This document shows, piece by piece, positions 10,320 through 23,995 of a DNA stretch of 64,000 nucleotides. A program made the translations under genes and the position numbers. Numbering within the stretch: the first letter of the stretch is position 1; the number at the start of each line of letters is the position of its first letter. This DNA is from Cannabis sativa. Its lineage: Eukaryota > Streptophyta > Magnoliopsida > Rosales > Cannabaceae. Location: positions 38,621,686 to 38,685,685 of the forward strand of contig NC_083604.1 in NCBI RefSeq assembly GCF_029168945.1. Direction: 5' to 3'. The notes under the pieces are model-generated. The model was not told the origin of the DNA. It searched no databases and saw nothing but the letters and a program-made list of their open reading frames with translations.

Positions 10320-11770
10320 CCCAAGCTGCTTGAACTCAGGTGCTATCTTAATGAGTTGAATCGGAAAGCTGGACAAAGGGGTGGAGTTCGTCCAAGATAA
10401 AGATAAAGCTCATTTATTCATTTATTTATTTTTGAATTAATTGTTTTAGTTTAAAACAATTTGGATTTCGATTATTACTTTGGGATTTTTATTCCCTGTT
10501 TTTCTCATAATGTTGCAAAATCATTTTTCTTTAATTTTATAATTTTTCTTTTACAAATAATTTGAAATTTATGAGATTGAGCTTCATTTACTGTATCTTA
10601 AACAACAATTACCAATTATATTTATATTTTTGTATGTGTAAGTGTTTTTATTATTGGTACAAATTCTATAATATTTTAAACTCTTCATAGAGTTATTACT
10701 ACATAAACAATAGAAATTATCTCTATGTTTATGAATAATTGTTAATTCTAATACAATTATTAAGAATTTGTTTAATAAAAGAATCTTTTGATTTGATAGG
10801 GGTGGATAAAAGTTAAGAATAATATGCAGTTCAACGATCTTTTAAATCTAATGAACTCTGGATTATATTCGAAACTCCACATAATCTCTACAACACTTAT
10901 TGAATCATGATCTCTATAACCTTTAGGGGTGGATCATAATCTCTAAATACTTAGGGGTGGACTTTATTCCGTAGTACTCCCTGTAAAACATATTTTCTTT
11001 AAACATGGAAGTAATATAATAAGTTAGCTATTATTAGAATAAATCCTTGATCTTGGTTATATGTTCCAGTTTAGTTTTACTGTTGTAATAAATAATGATA
11101 CCAATAAAGTTCTTTGATAATGTATCAAACTACCTTAATTGAGTGGAAGAATTTTAAAATTATTTACCATCTTTATTTGGTTGACACTTGTGATAGGAAC
11201 TTAAGAACACTACTGAGAAAGCAAATCTAACCATTCATGTGGATTGAAATAACTTATCAGAATTGTGAGAATAAGATAGAAGAATTCTTGCATAGTCTAT
11301 TCGAATGACTTGAGCCAAGATTTCTAATCCTCATAACATTTTATGGTATTTTAATTCGGTTACTTAATCTCTAAGAAGTATTTTACACTTCAGATACTAG
11401 ACTGCTATGTTGATGATTTTGTCTTAAAAGAAACTTACAAGTTTCAGACTAATACAATAAGTCACAACTAGATATCCCTCCAAACAATAAGAGGTTAAAA
11501 GTATTATTTAACCAGACATCTACTGTTGAGTGGGAGCTATCTGAGATATAATCAAATAAGGAACGTTAGGAGATACTCAAGAAAGATTTATGAAAGTGAT
11601 CTATATATTAGATATTAAGGAACTATATATTAGTTATCCTTATATCTACCCCAACTCATTCAAGAATTTGAGATGGTGGTTACTCTGGGGGTGGAGGAGT
11701 TATTCTACAAGAGTGTAAAAACCCTTCTATAATAATTCAAGCTCTACCAGATAAGATTTATAACTTTGTA
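10320..11770 (+). pseudogene. Decayed Copia pol of the gag-bearing element
   Basis: After the gag end this stretch is AT-rich with no long frame. Landmarks shared with the other copies are an integrase-like GATAGGGGTGG (about 10795), RT-tail PDI followed by a TGA stop at 11527-11529 and VGA (11513-11540), and RNase H-like TLG with a degraded WRSVK (about 11681-11725). The TGA is at the same position as in the gag-less copies. 10390-10780 holds nothing recognisable, and 11771-12053 only weak similarity to the 3' internal end of the family. Confidence 0.6.
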
Positions 11771-12053
11771 AATTCGAAATTACCAGAAAGTTATTTTACT
11801 GAAGAAAATTCTACACTGTATTATCTCAGTTCCAAATTTTAAAATATGTGAGATATGTCTTCTGTTTATTCAGATGTACTTAATAAGCAGTAAGGATTTC
11901 AGTATCCATTGATGAGTAAAGCATATAGTAAAGGATGTTTCATAATGTTTTTATGAACCTGGTTCCAGAAGTTTGGGTGGTTTCAAATATACTACACTTG
12001 ATCTGAAGATCAAGACAACAGATTGATTGGAATGCACAATTTTTTTTATGTTA

Positions 12054-12068
12054 GTGCAAGTGGGAGTT
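12054..12068 (+). other. Polypurine tract
   Basis: GTGCAAGTGGGAGTT sits immediately before the LTR TG at 12069, as in sister elements. Confidence 0.8.
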
Positions 12069-13851
12069 TGTTGGGTTTTGTGCCCTAAATAAAATCCATT
12101 ACAATCTGATTAGTTATCAATCTAAGAAATTTGAAGTGATTTATGTTTGCATGAATTTTTCATGCTTATGGTTTACTATATATATATGTTTAAAATATGC
12201 ACAAAATTAATTAAGTGCAGAACATATATTTATTCACAATTACAGTATTGTCAACACAGTGGACTGTGATTGTGATTATATGATTCAAAAGGCTTAGTCC
12301 CTATTTCATCAGTGTTTTGGATTTACACTGATGTGATAATCAGCGATGATGTGTACTTACACTTGGAGTAAGTGTTATGTTCTTTCCAGGACATTGGTAA
12401 ACTATACTAGTTTCGAATGTATGGAGTATGCAATGGACTTGACCGATATTGAACTTAGTCAACATATTATAAACTTATCGTTGTATCTTTCCAAGTCAAT
12501 ATCACTAGTTGATCTTAGATTAAAAGAATCTAAATCCTGATATGCTTAGGCTCAACTCAGGAGTGTTATTCATGTTCTTTGATTTATTAGTTAAGCCTAC
12601 TTTTGGGTCAGGGTGATACGTGTATTTTGGGAACATGATAGTATGATTCAGTGGGAGCGCTGAACATAAATATTGAATCTATAGCTTCTACTGGTGTTTA
12701 GAAGTCAAGTGATGATTCCCTTCGAGCTTAGCTAAATAGAAGTAAATGGATGAGCTCTTGTTTCAGTGATTATTTCTTAGATCACTAAAACATCATTTAC
12801 AGGTAGCTAAGTGTTTTAAAGGACCAAATACATTGAGGGGTGAAAACGGTAAATTTATCCCATCTCGATGTAAATCATCTATATAGAGGATCTTTGATCA
12901 CATTAAGATTATAACAAGTTAAATGAGATAACATATCTATATTGTGGAACATATAGAATTCTCTATATAAGTCTGAGAGTGAAATTCCAAGTTCTAAGAG
13001 TGGATTCAACAAGGAATTAATAAGTTAGGGAATTTACTTAGTAAATTCGGTTCGCTTATTGGAAGCTCAGCAATATAGATCCATGGTCCCCATTCTAGTT
13101 GAGACCATACTGCTTGTAAGACTCAATAATTGATTTATGATTAATCAATTATAATTCTAAAGTTAGACTATGTCTAATTTGTGAATTTTCACTAAGCAGG
13201 GGTGAAATTGTAAAGGAAAGAGATTCTAGGGTTATTTATTAATTAAGAGACTCTATATATCTAATTAATAATTATATTAAATGATAATATTATTTAATAA
13301 TCTATTTTAATTATTAAATAATTAGTTTTGGCATTTAAATGGTTAGAATTAGAAAATTGGCGTTTTTGAGAAAATAGAAATAAAAATTGTGAAAACTGCA
13401 AAATCCAAGTGAGGCCCATTAACACCTATGGCCGACCACTTGATTGGATTTTTCCAATTAATATTTTCATTATTTTAATGCCAAATAATTATTAACCTAA
13501 ACCTAGTAGTTGCCTATAAATAGAAAGTGATGGCTCAGTAATAAATAGGAGTTTGTCAGTAATTCAAGAGATTGCCTTTCAGAAAAATGAGTCTTCCACT
13601 TTCTCTCTATAGCCGACCCTCTCTCTCTCTTTTCTTCTTCATATTTTCGAAACCTCTTAGTGATAGAGTAGTGCCCACACACAGCAAGTGGTACCTCAAT
13701 CATAGATCGGAAGATCGTGAAGGATCAAATACAAAGAGAAGGACATTCGGGCTCAGATCTTGATAATACTCTCGACAGAAAGGATACAAGGGTTAGAGAT
13801 CTGAGTGGAAGGAGACATATTATTCTGCTGCAACCAATGTAAGGTTTTCTT
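12069..13851 (+). mobile_element. Copia LTR, first part (3' LTR of gag-bearing element)
   Basis: Begins TGTTGGGTTTTGTGCCC. TATA box TATAAATA is at 13515-13522. It is interrupted at 13851 by the minus-strand element and resumes at 23892. Its first kilobase diverges clearly from the ATGCC-type LTRs, placing it with the GTGCC-type subfamily (39355 and 50315). Total length without the insertion is about 1.89 kb. Confidence 0.88.
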
Positions 13852-15742
13852 TGTTGGAAATTATTTTACCAGGATCTTAGATCTACTCACAAGTATGTTG
13901 ATTAACACCCTAAATATCAACTTTCTAAAACGATGAAATAAACACATATAAAGTTTAGTAAACCTTACATTGGGTGCAGCGGAATATAATGACTCCTTCC
14001 GTTCAAATATCTAGCCCTTGATTCCTTTCTGTAGCTGAGCATTATCAATATCTGAACCTGGATCTCTTTCTCTAATTCTTTAGTGTTGAAACTCCTTCTT
14101 GCTGAAAGTCTTTCTTCACAATCTTCCTCACTATGATTGAGGTATCACTTGTTGTGTGTGGGCACTACTCTAACACTAAGAATTTAGAAATCTCAATGAG
14201 GAAGAGAGAGAGGAAGTGGTCGGCCAAAGATAGAGAGAGAGAGAGGCTCACTTTTTTCTGAATGAAAAAGTCAGAAGAAAAGTGTAATTTTCCTGAAGCC
14301 TTCACTATCTATTTATAGCATTCCACTAGGGTTAGGTTTGAATTATTTGGCATTAAAATAATGAAAATATCAGGGGGGAAAACCCTACAAAAGTGGCTGG
14401 CCATGCAATGTGGATTTGGGCCCCACTTTTTGCAATTTTGCAGTTTTATCTTTTCTGCATCTGATTTTCTCAAAAACGCCAATTTTCTAATTCAACCATT
14501 TAAATGCCAATTCTAATTATTTAATAACTATAAACAATTATTAAATAATATTGTAATTTATCATATTTATTAATTGAACCATACAAAGTATCATAATTAA
14601 CAAATATGCCCCTAAAACTCTTTCTTTACAATTTCGCCCTTAGTGAAAAATTCACAAATAGACATAGTCTAATTTGAGAATTATAATTGATTAATCAAAA
14701 CCAATTATATGAGTCTTACAAGAAATATTATCTCAACTAGTGCGGGGACCATGGGTCTATATAACCGAGCTTCCAATAAGCAGATCAAGAATTTATAACC
14801 TAAATTCACTAACTTATTAATTCTTCGTTGAATCCATGCATAGAACTTAGAATTGCACTCTCAGTATATAGAATGCTCTATATGTTCCACCATTTAGACA
14901 CATCATTAGTTATCCATTGTTATAATCCTAATTTGATCAATGATCCGCTATATGAATGATCTACACTGTAAAGGGATTAGATTACCGTTACACCCTACAA
15001 TGTATTTTATCCTTAAAACACTTAACCCCGTATAACTGATATTTCAGCTTATGTGAAATGAGATCTCCACCATTTATTTTCGTTTGGTCAAGCTCGAAGG
15101 AGATCATCCTTTACTTACTATTCGCCAGATAGAAGCTACAGATTCCATGTTTATGATAGCGCTCCCACTCAATTGCACTACCGTGTTCCCAAAATGTGCG
15201 TATCACCCTGACCTAAAAGTAGGCTTAACTAACAAATCAAAGAACACGAATAGCCTCTCGAGATTGAGCCTAATCATAATAGAATTAAGATCATTTGATC
15301 TAGGATCAACTAGGAGATATTGAATTGAATAGATATTACGGTAAGTTTAATAAATCTAAGTCAAAGTTCAATATCGGTCCCTTCCGATGCATAGTCCATG
15401 CATCCAACCTTAGCTTTACTTTAACCAATGCTCTGGAAAGAACATAGCATTTGTCCAAATGCAAGTAAACTCTGTTGTAGATTATCATATCAGTAAAACC
15501 CTGTGTCTGATAAATCTAGGAAACTTTATTCACATAGTCATGTTTACTTTCCAATGTGTTGACAGCACAATAAACAGGATCAAGTATGTGAAAAGGGTTT
15601 CCGATGAATTTATACATTATGTTCATATAATCATGAAATAAATCATGTGAACCATGCAACATTAGATGTTATTTCTGATCTATATTAATAAGTAAATCTG
15701 ATTATATTGAAATGAGTTTTATTTAGGGCATAAAACCCAACA
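13852..15742 (-). repeat. 3' LTR of copy 2
   Basis: Family LTR in reverse complement, TGTTGGAAAT...ACCCAACA, 1,891 bp. The TATA box reads as CTATTTATAG on the plus strand near 14310. It is joined to the PPT complement at 15743. Confidence 0.92.
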
Positions 15743-15757
15743 AACTCCCACTTGCAC
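15743..15757 (-). other. Polypurine tract of copy 2
   Basis: AACTCCCACTTGCAC on the plus strand is the complement of GTGCAAGTGGGAGTT, directly next to the 3' LTR. Confidence 0.8.
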
Positions 15758-16125
15758 TAATATAAAACAGAAAGTGCATTTCAAATAATCTCAACACCTT
15801 GATATACAAATCAAGTGTAGTAGTAGTAAACTCCTCGTAATAGGATCTGAAAGGTTGATTTAACCACAACCTTTCCTCCACTATTAATCGTCCTTAATCA
15901 CAAAATAATTGATAATGTGAAATTCCTCTCTAGATGTCTACTCTCTTGGGGTACTGGATTCTATACTTTTGGCAACTAATTTTGGTTAATAGGGAAATAA
16001 CACTAGTAGTTTAGGCAATTTGGAATGGTGCCAAAAGTGTATAGAACTTTCCTTAGACTGAATAAGTACCTTTCCTGCAACTTTCACATTCAGTCCCTTC
16101 CTGGTAGACCTAGAGACTTCAGATA

Positions 16126-17545
16126 GGTCTTTACACTTCTCCAAAATCACTATTCCACCCCCAGAGTAATCACCATCTTATCAGAAAGATTTTCTAGCAC
16201 AAAGGCAAATTTCGAAATCTGATGTGGTGTAATCTAAGAGTTTTAAACACACCCTTATAGACTAACATATAGTTCCTCTTCTTAATCTTAGGATTTACTT
16301 GATTGTCTTCCAATGTTCTTCTCTTAGATTAATCTGATACTTACTCATTACTCCCACTCAACAGCAGGTGTCTGGTCTAAGGCATACAAAAGCATATCTA
16401 AGACCTCTCACTATTGATTTAAGAAATTCTTTCATGGCTTTATCTTTTCTGGAGTAGTTGAGACTTTTCCTTTGATAAATAAAATCTATGCCTAGAAGTC
16501 GAGAAGCTTCTATAGAGTGCCATTAGAAAGAAAATGCTTCAGCATCTTACTAAAGTAAGTTCCTTGCATTAGAGTAAGTAATTAGCAGGTATACCACAAG
16601 CCATAGGTTTAGACAAACTCAAATCTATAATACTATAAAAATTTCCTTTTATGTCCTTGTAATAGAAAAATTTAGGTTACTCCATGTGAATGGATTAAAC
16701 CATAGTTCTATTGGCTTTTCTTCTTAGTTTCTTATCTTGACAATCCATTACTTGTTTAAACTCACAATGGATTTAAAATCACTAGTGTCTCCCAAGTCAT
16801 AAGAAGGTGAGTTCCCAGAAACTCTCCCACTACGACAAGGTACCGTGAATTATGTCTAAGAAAACTAAATGGTATTAACCTCTTTGGTTGTGACAAGACA
16901 ACAGAGGCAGTGGGATCATCATATGTCATATAAGATGATAGAACACTTATCTATTGACTGTGGGATGGTCCACCCCTAATCACTTAGAATAGCTAACAAA
17001 CCATGGTTAACAGTTTTATCTTTTCTTAAGATTTTTGATTAGGTCATCCATGAATCTAGTAATGATTTACATTAAGTATACAACCATTACATCACTCTGA
17101 AATTGTATTACCATAGAAGGATTTAGGCAACGACTAGTAACTAATCATCAATATGCAAATCGAAATTTCTGGGGAGGTAAGTTTGGATATAATTCAAAAA
17201 TCAATTTAATGATCTTTGAACTGCATATCTACTAACTATTTCTCCACCCCTATCAATTCGCAAGATCTTTAACCACTTACCTTAATGGTATTAACCATTG
17301 CTAGAAATTAATGAAATTTTTAAAACATTTCAAATTTCTTTGCTTAAGGTATAATCTAGAGTTATCGTTTTAAGAATACAACGAAAAACTCATATCCACC
17401 CCTGAATGTACATCCATCTGCGAATGAGATGAACTACTTTCAGTGAATATAGTCATATTAACTCTTTGCAGAGATTGATCTTGTCAAAACCACTATGAAC
17501 AAGATACAAATGCCATAGATTAAAAAAAATGTGGTAGTGTCTTTT
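16126..17545 (-). pseudogene. Decayed Copia pol of copy 2
   Basis: Read on the minus strand: GAG-pre-integrase-like relic (about 17540-17410), integrase RxDRGGE (about 17261-17240, Thr codon changed to Ile), linker with RYLV-like stretch (about 16920-16830), RT tail with the shared TGA (16358-16360 on the plus strand) followed by the SRYQ-like block, and an RNase H trace (about 16185-16130). It is collinear with 3080-4625 and 59592-61235. 15758-16125 and 17546-18041 show no recognisable gene. Confidence 0.65.
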
Positions 17546-18041
17546 GATGACTTAGGTTTAGTTACATCAAAGAGTTCTTAGAATACTTGAAGTGGATCAT
17601 GGTCACAAAATACTAAACTCATATTCCATACAGTTTGAATCCATTAATAGAAGATGGATATTAAAGCCTTGTGAAGGTGTAACTGTATTGCATCCTGGAA
17701 TTAGAAATATAAGAAAATTTCTGTTTGGAATCTAAAATTAAAGTCAAAGACTTAAATTTATACCAAATATAATGAGTAATTCTATCTTGAACCACCACTA
17801 CTATTTTAAACTCTAAGTCAGATTTGCCCATACAAGTAGGAGATTTCTAAGATTGAGGATTTATATCAATTGGGAATAGAATTTCGGGATTATAATCATA
17901 TGCGTCATTTAATTTCTTAAGAGAAAATATAATGACATGAAATGATTTATAGAGCATTCATCCAATGATATGTTATTGAGCTAATTCGAAATGAATAAGC
18001 TAAGAGGAATTAGGATAATTTCGTTTATAAATAAGAATCCA

Positions 18042-18800
18042 ACGATGTTTCGATTAGCGAGAGTCAAAGTAATCTTATTTATATATAATCTTCTTGTTTC
18101 ATATTGTAAAAATACTAGTTTAAGGTGTCATCAATTGATGAACAGCAAGATGTCGCATATACAATATTTATCTTTCGAGATCTAACACTATTATGTATGT
18201 CTAATGGTGAAAATCCACTAGGGATTTATCTCATTAGATAAACAAACCAAGTTAGACCAACAATGAAGATTCGAAATTAAACTACAATTTAATAACAGAA
18301 AATAATATGGTTCAATATAAATTCATACACAATTCAGAAATTATTAAACATATAGCAAGTAGGAATGACAAGTGAAAATACTAAAACATACAATCCTAAA
18401 TAATTTCCAAGGTTTTTAACAAACTGATATCAGTGTCCCGCTTAGGCGAGAGTCAAAGCTACCATCCATTGAATAGAGTTGTCAGCTCATCTAAAATGTT
18501 AAACATTCTAGCAACCTTTTATTCGATCAAGATTGGAATTCAGCGTTGTCCCGTTTAGGCGAGAGTCAAGGCAATTCTATCTTATGAGCTTCCACCATTG
18601 TTTCGCAATTTGCAAGTCAAATATGGTCGCCACCATTAGGGTGATCCATACCATATAAAACACTTACAAACTACTTATCTTCGAGATTAAACTGTGCGAA
18701 ATTGCTAATGAACGTTCCTCCATTAGGGAGGATTATTCACTAAAACAAACGCGATGTAAAACCAACAATGGAGATCGAATATCTTAATTATAAAGCTCAT
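18042..18800 (-). promoter_or_regulatory. Structured leader of copy 2
   Basis: On the minus strand: hairpins with stems TCCTCC/GGAGGA (18716-18732), CACC/GGTG (18631-18643) and AAATCC/GGATTT (18211-18227). The loops read CTAAT, CTAAT and CTAGT in sense. TTGACTCTCGC motifs are at about 18547-18569, 18434-18456 and 18042-18067. Order and spacing match copy 3. Confidence 0.65.
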
Positions 18801-21639
18801 TATTTAAAGAGAGTTGTATTTTCTTTGATTCTCTTTATTTAATCTATTTATTTTAAATATATTTTTATTTATTAAAATTTCCAATTTAGAATGAAAAAAT
18901 CTAAATATAAATTTTAATTTAATATTTATAAATTTTACTTAGATGGATATCAAAATAACATGAATTATTTCCATCTTAGTAATAATTTTCAATAAATATT
19001 TAAAAAAAATATTCAATTTAAGTTGTTACAAAATTAATTTAAATTAATTTACAACTCAAATTTAATTTTCTGTAAATATATATTGCATTTCGAAAAATTA
19101 AAGTATTTAAGAATACAATTTTCGAAAATGCATGTTAAAATAAAAAATAAATCTTGGAAAAATTATTCTAATTTAATGTTGGCCCAAAATTAATTAATAA
19201 AATTAATTTACAACAAAAAATATAATTTTCCTATTTAATTAAATATATAAGAAAAATTTCAAATATTTAAGTACGATGATGAAAATCAACTTAAATATTA
19301 ATTTTCTATTTAATTAAATACACTAGAAAAATACTTCAAGCAAAAACAAATAATATCTATCTAGATTTTCATGGACTAATTAATTAAATTTTTAATAAAA
19401 TATATTTTACTTCATTTATTTTAATTAATCATTAAATGAAAAAATTATTTATTTAAGTTGGTCCAAAATTAAAATAAATAATTTACAACTTTAATCTATT
19501 TTTCAAATAAAATTCAAAATTCCAGCATTTAAGAAATGCAATCTCGAAATTTGATTAATAAAATAAAGAAAAAATATATTTTGAAAATTATTTAAATTTT
19601 GTTGAAAAAATAAATTTCAACTAAAAATAATTTTCTATTTAATTAAGTGTCATGAAAAAGAAATATTTAAGTATCATGATGAAAATCAACTTAGATATTT
19701 AATTTTCTATTTAATTAAATGTATTAAATTCAAGAAATAAATAATTAAGTGTAAAGAAGGCTTAATTATTAATCTCTAGTTTAATAATAGAAAAAAAATA
19801 TATTTAAAATAAATTGTATCAAAATTAATTATTTAAATAATTATTTCACAATGTATAATATTTTCCTATTTAATATTAAAAATAATAAGTAGTCTAGAAA
19901 TAACTATCTAGAAAATATCTTATTTGACTAAGTATCTTTTCCACAAAATTTGAAATAATATCTAATTTAAGTTTGAAAAAAATCTAGAACTTAAATATTT
20001 TCAAATTTAAATTTAATTAAATATCAAAAATTAAGTTGTAACCACTTAATTTGAAAATATTCCATTTTAAGTTAATATTCGAAAAGATATCAACTTAAAA
20101 AAATATCTAAAGAGTCTTAATAACCAATTCCTAAAATTCCTCAACTTAATTTTGAAATTTTAAATCCAAAAGATATTCAGATTTAAGTTGATTAGTGAGA
20201 GATAACTAAATATCAACTTAAATAGGAATATTTAATGAAAAATTTAAATTAAGCTTCAGAAAGAATCTAGATGGTTATAATTCTATATTTAATTAAATAC
20301 AAGAAAATACATATAGTTTAGCTTAGAATAAAATTCTTTAAACTATGATTTCTTAAATTAATTTCAAAATAAATGAAATTAATTATGGTTCTAATCAATT
20401 TTATTAGGTTAAACTAGTTTAATTAACGTAGTACAGTTATTCAAATCAGGCAAATGGGCCTTCACAATTGGGGTGGTTCATGTGAGGGGGTGCTGGGTTC
20501 AGTATCTCGTACCCACTACTATGGCTCCCAACTCTCACACAAGGCCCAAAAGAGAGGAATTTAACCTTAAAATGAACAACTGTTATTAATTGAATAGGCC
20601 CAAAAACTAAACAGGCCTAAATAAAATCTATCAAGAACTATGATATTTTATTTAGCAACAACAACCTATATGCATCTATAATGAAATTAAACACATAGGC
20701 TCACACAGGCACACAATTTGGATGGATCCTATCATGTTGCTAGGTCATACATAGATGAAAGAAGATTGTAAATATACCTGTTACAAATTATTTACTTGAC
20801 CAAGGGAGCCAAGAGTTAAAATCAGATCATTGGATCTGTCAACAAGTTAACCATGGCTATTTGCAATCAAGCAATAATACGTTTTAAAAAACTTACAAAC
20901 AAGCTAAAACATATACTCATGCAACAAGGTTTGTTGGATAGTTGGATGTAGGATTTATTTAATTTTAAATAAATAATTTCGAAAAATTAATTAATTCTTT
21001 TTTATTTTCGAAAAAATAATAAAATAAAATAAAATTTAAATATTTTTGAAATTAATAAAAAAAATATTTAAAATTAAACCTACAATTTTGAAAAATTAAG
21101 TTTCAACCAACCTAAATATCATTTCAAAATTTGCTAACTACTTTTAAAAATTTAATGTTATTTTATAAATAAAAATTAAATAAAAAATTAAAAAAGATAA
21201 ATAAATATCTTTTTCTGATTTTAAATGTAATTTAAATAAATAAAATAACAAAATTTAAAAGTTAGCAAAATATCTCATCTATTTAAAATTACATGATTAT
21301 AGTTATCTTATTTTAAATTTAAAGAAGGTCAAATTATTTTAAAAAAAATTAATTTAAAAAATTTAATATCTGACCTTAAATTTAAAAATAAGATAAGATA
21401 TAATGAAATTTAAAAATAAGATAGATAATTAAGCAAAAAAGATAGATATTTACTATTTTCAAATTCAAATGACACTAATATCATGAATTAAATTTGAAAA
21501 ATATTAATTAATTTAATTATGATAATTAGAATTGAATTAGGAATATTAAATGTATAAATACAGAACTACACAAAAATTCGGAAGTTAAATCCATGAAAAA
21601 GCATGAAAAATCGAAAAAAAAAACGAAAAAAAATGCAAG
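18801..21639 (-). other. AT-rich non-coding leader of copy 2
   Basis: Long AT-rich stretch with no frame of note, alignable to 55800-58400 of copy 3. A more balanced block at about 20440-20930 is conserved in both copies (copy 3: about 56500-56960). No gene is visible. Confidence 0.7.
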
Positions 21640-21735
21640 CTGTACGGCGCGCTAGGGGTTGCATGAGCGAGGAAACCAGGCGCAAAGGGAGGCTGCATGA
21701 TTTCCGCGCGCGCGCGTGGTGCAGCGACACCACCC
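21640..21735 (-). other. GC-rich block in leader of copy 2
   Basis: A CG-dense stretch including GCGCGCGCG sits in otherwise AT-rich leader. Its flanks match copy 3 (GTACAGC on one side, GAAGTTTCGAAAA on the other, in sense), but the interior differs strongly between the copies. Confidence 0.65.
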
Positions 21736-21987
21736 CGATATTTTCGAAACTTCAAAAAATCATAACTAATTCAAATTAAATCGAAATTGAGTTCTGTAAA
21801 AAAGTAACTTGCTTAATTTTTTCCATACTATCCAATAAAAATAATTCCAGAAACAGATATTCAATTATTTTTCACGAAAATTCACAAACATCAATCAATC
21901 ATCAAATAAAACTCAATACAACATGATACCATCCAAAACATCAAACAATCGTTTTAAAGTCAAAATTTCTTGCAAGAAAATCAATTA

Positions 21988-22004
21988 CCATGGCTCTGAG
22001 GCCA
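21988..22004 (-). other. Primer-binding site, variant initiator tRNA-Met type
   Basis: The minus strand reads TGGCCTCAGAGCCATGG two bases inside the 5' LTR. The usual complement of plant tRNA-iMet starts TGGTATCAGAGCC. Here TA is replaced by CC, as also at 55326 in copy 3. Confidence 0.75.
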
Positions 22005-22006
22005 GT

Positions 22007-23886
22007 TGTTGGAAATTATTTTACCAGGATCTTAGATCTACTCACAAGTATATTGATTAACACCCTAAATATGAACTTTCTAAAACGATGAAATAAACAC
22101 ACATAAAGTTTAGTAAACCTTACATTGGATGCAGCGGAATATAATGAATCCTTCCGTTCAGATATCTAGCCCTTGATTCCTTTCTATAGCAGAGTATCAT
22201 CAATATCTGAACCTGGATCTCTTTCTCTGATTCTTTAGTGCTAAAACTCCTTCTTGCTAAAAGTCTTTCTTCACAATCTTCCTCACTATGATTGAGGTAT
22301 CACTTGCTGTGTGTGGGCACTACTCTAACACTTAGAATTTCGAAATCTCAATGAGGAAGAGAGAGAGGGAGTGGTCGGCCAGAGATAGGGAGAGAGAGAG
22401 GCTCAGTTTTTTCTGAATGAGAAGTGTAATTTTCCTGAAGCCTTCACTATCTATTTATAGCATTCCACTAGGGTTAGGTTTGAATTATTTGACATTAAAA
22501 TAATGAAAATATCAGAGGGAAAACCCTACAAAAGTGGCCGGCCATGCAATGTGGATTTGGGCCCCACTTTTTGCAATTTTGCAGTTTTATCTTTTCTGCA
22601 TCTTATTTTCTCAAAAACCCCAATTTTCTAATTCAACCATTTAAATGCCAATTCTAATTATTTAATAACTATAAACAATTATTAAATAATATTGTCATTT
22701 ATCATATTTATTAATTGAACCATACAAAGTATCATAATTAACAAATATGCCCCTAAAATTCTTTCTTTACAATTTCGCTCTTACTTAGTGAAAAATTCAC
22801 AAATATACATAGTCTAATTTGAGAATTATAATTGATTAATCAAAACCAATTATATGAGTCTTACAAGCAATATTATCTCAACTAGTGCGGGGACCATGGG
22901 TCTATATAACCTAGCTTCCAATAAGCAGATCAAGAATTTATAACCTAAATTCACTGACTTATTAATTCTTCGTTGAATCCACGCATAGAACTTAGAATTG
23001 CACTCTCAATATATAGAATGCTCTATATGTTCCACCATATAGACACATCATTAGTTATCCATTGTTATAATCCTAATTTGATCAATGATCCTCTATATGA
23101 ATGATCTACACTGTAAAGGAATTAGATTACCGTTACACCCTACAATGTATTTTATCCTTAAACACTTAATCTCGTATAAATGATATTTCAGCTTATGTGA
23201 AATGAGATCTCCACCATTTACTTTCATTTGTTCAAGCTCGAAGGACATCATCCTTAACTTACTATTCGTTAGATAGAAGCTATAGATTCCATATTTATGA
23301 TAGCGCTCCCACTCAATTGTACTACCGTGTTCCCAAAATGTACGTATCACCCTGACCTAAAAGTAGGCTTAACTAACAAATCAAAGAACACGAATAGCCT
23401 CTCGAGATTGAGCCTAATCATAACAGGATTAAGATCATTTGATCTAGGATCCACTAGGCGATATTGACTTGAATAGATATTACGGTAAGTTTAATAAATT
23501 TAAGTCAAAGTTCAATATCGGTCCCTTCCGATGCATACTCCATGCATCCAACCTGAGCTTTACTTTAACCAATGCTCTGGAAAGAACATAGCATTTCTCC
23601 AAATGCAAGTAAACTCTGTTGTAGATTATCATATCAGTAAAACCCTGTGTCTGATAAAACTAGGAAACTTTATTCACATAGTCATGTTTACTTTCCATTG
23701 TGTTGACAGCATAATAAACAGGATCAAGTATGTGAAAAGGGTTTCAGATGAATTTATACATTATGTACATATAATCATGAAATAAATCATGTGAACCATG
23801 CAACATTAAATGTTATTTCTGATCTATATTAATAAGTAAATCTGATTATGTTGAAATGAGTTTTATTTAGGGCATAAAACCAAACA
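22007..23886 (-). repeat. 5' LTR of copy 2
   Basis: TGTTGGAAAT...ACCAAACA, 1,880 bp, pairs with 13852-15742. The right end has one extra A relative to the usual CCCAACA end. It is followed by TSD TTCTT. Confidence 0.92.
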
Positions 23887-23995
23887 TTCTTAACTTTATA
23901 TGTGTTTATTATCATTTTAGAAAGTTCATATTTAGGATGTTAAACAACATACTTGTGAGTAGATCTAAGATCCTGGTAAAATAAATATTCCAACA
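23887..23995 (+). mobile_element. Copia LTR, second part (continuation of 12069-13851)
   Basis: The TSD copy TTCTT (23887-23891) is followed by the terminal segment of a plus-strand family LTR, ending GGTAAAATAAATATTCCAACA at 23995. It resumes where 13851 stopped. The adjoining 5 bases are ATAAC; no matching left TSD was found because the 5' end of that element is not intact here. Confidence 0.88.

Larger units (their letters stand above)
6887..12068 (+). mobile_element. Gag-bearing Copia element, internal region (decayed)
   Basis: Shares the structured leader of the gag-less family, then diverges just before an ATG at 7465 and encodes a Copia gag. A relic of pol and a PPT (12054-12068) follow, leading into the LTR at 12069. 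Its 5' end is deleted up to the LTR at 5004-6886, so PBS and own 5' LTR are not recognisable. The LTR at 12069 is of a different subfamily from the LTR at 5004, so the two need not be a pair. A solo LTR interrupts it at 8391-10285. Confidence 0.7.
13852..23886 (-). mobile_element. Complete gag-less Copia-like (LARD-like) element, copy 2, TSD TTCTT
   Basis: LTRs 13852-15742 and 22007-23886 flank a 6,264-bp internal region. TSD TTCTT is at 13847-13851 and 23887-23891. A PBS lies inside the right LTR and a PPT inside the left, giving minus orientation. The two LTRs differ at about six sites in their first 190 bases, so the insertion is fairly young. The internal region has no gag and only a broken pol relic. 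It was therefore mobilised with proteins from another element (inference). Confidence 0.92.

Noticed and set aside
17991..18185. 64-codon plus-strand frame
   Set aside because: Antisense to the structured leader of copy 2.
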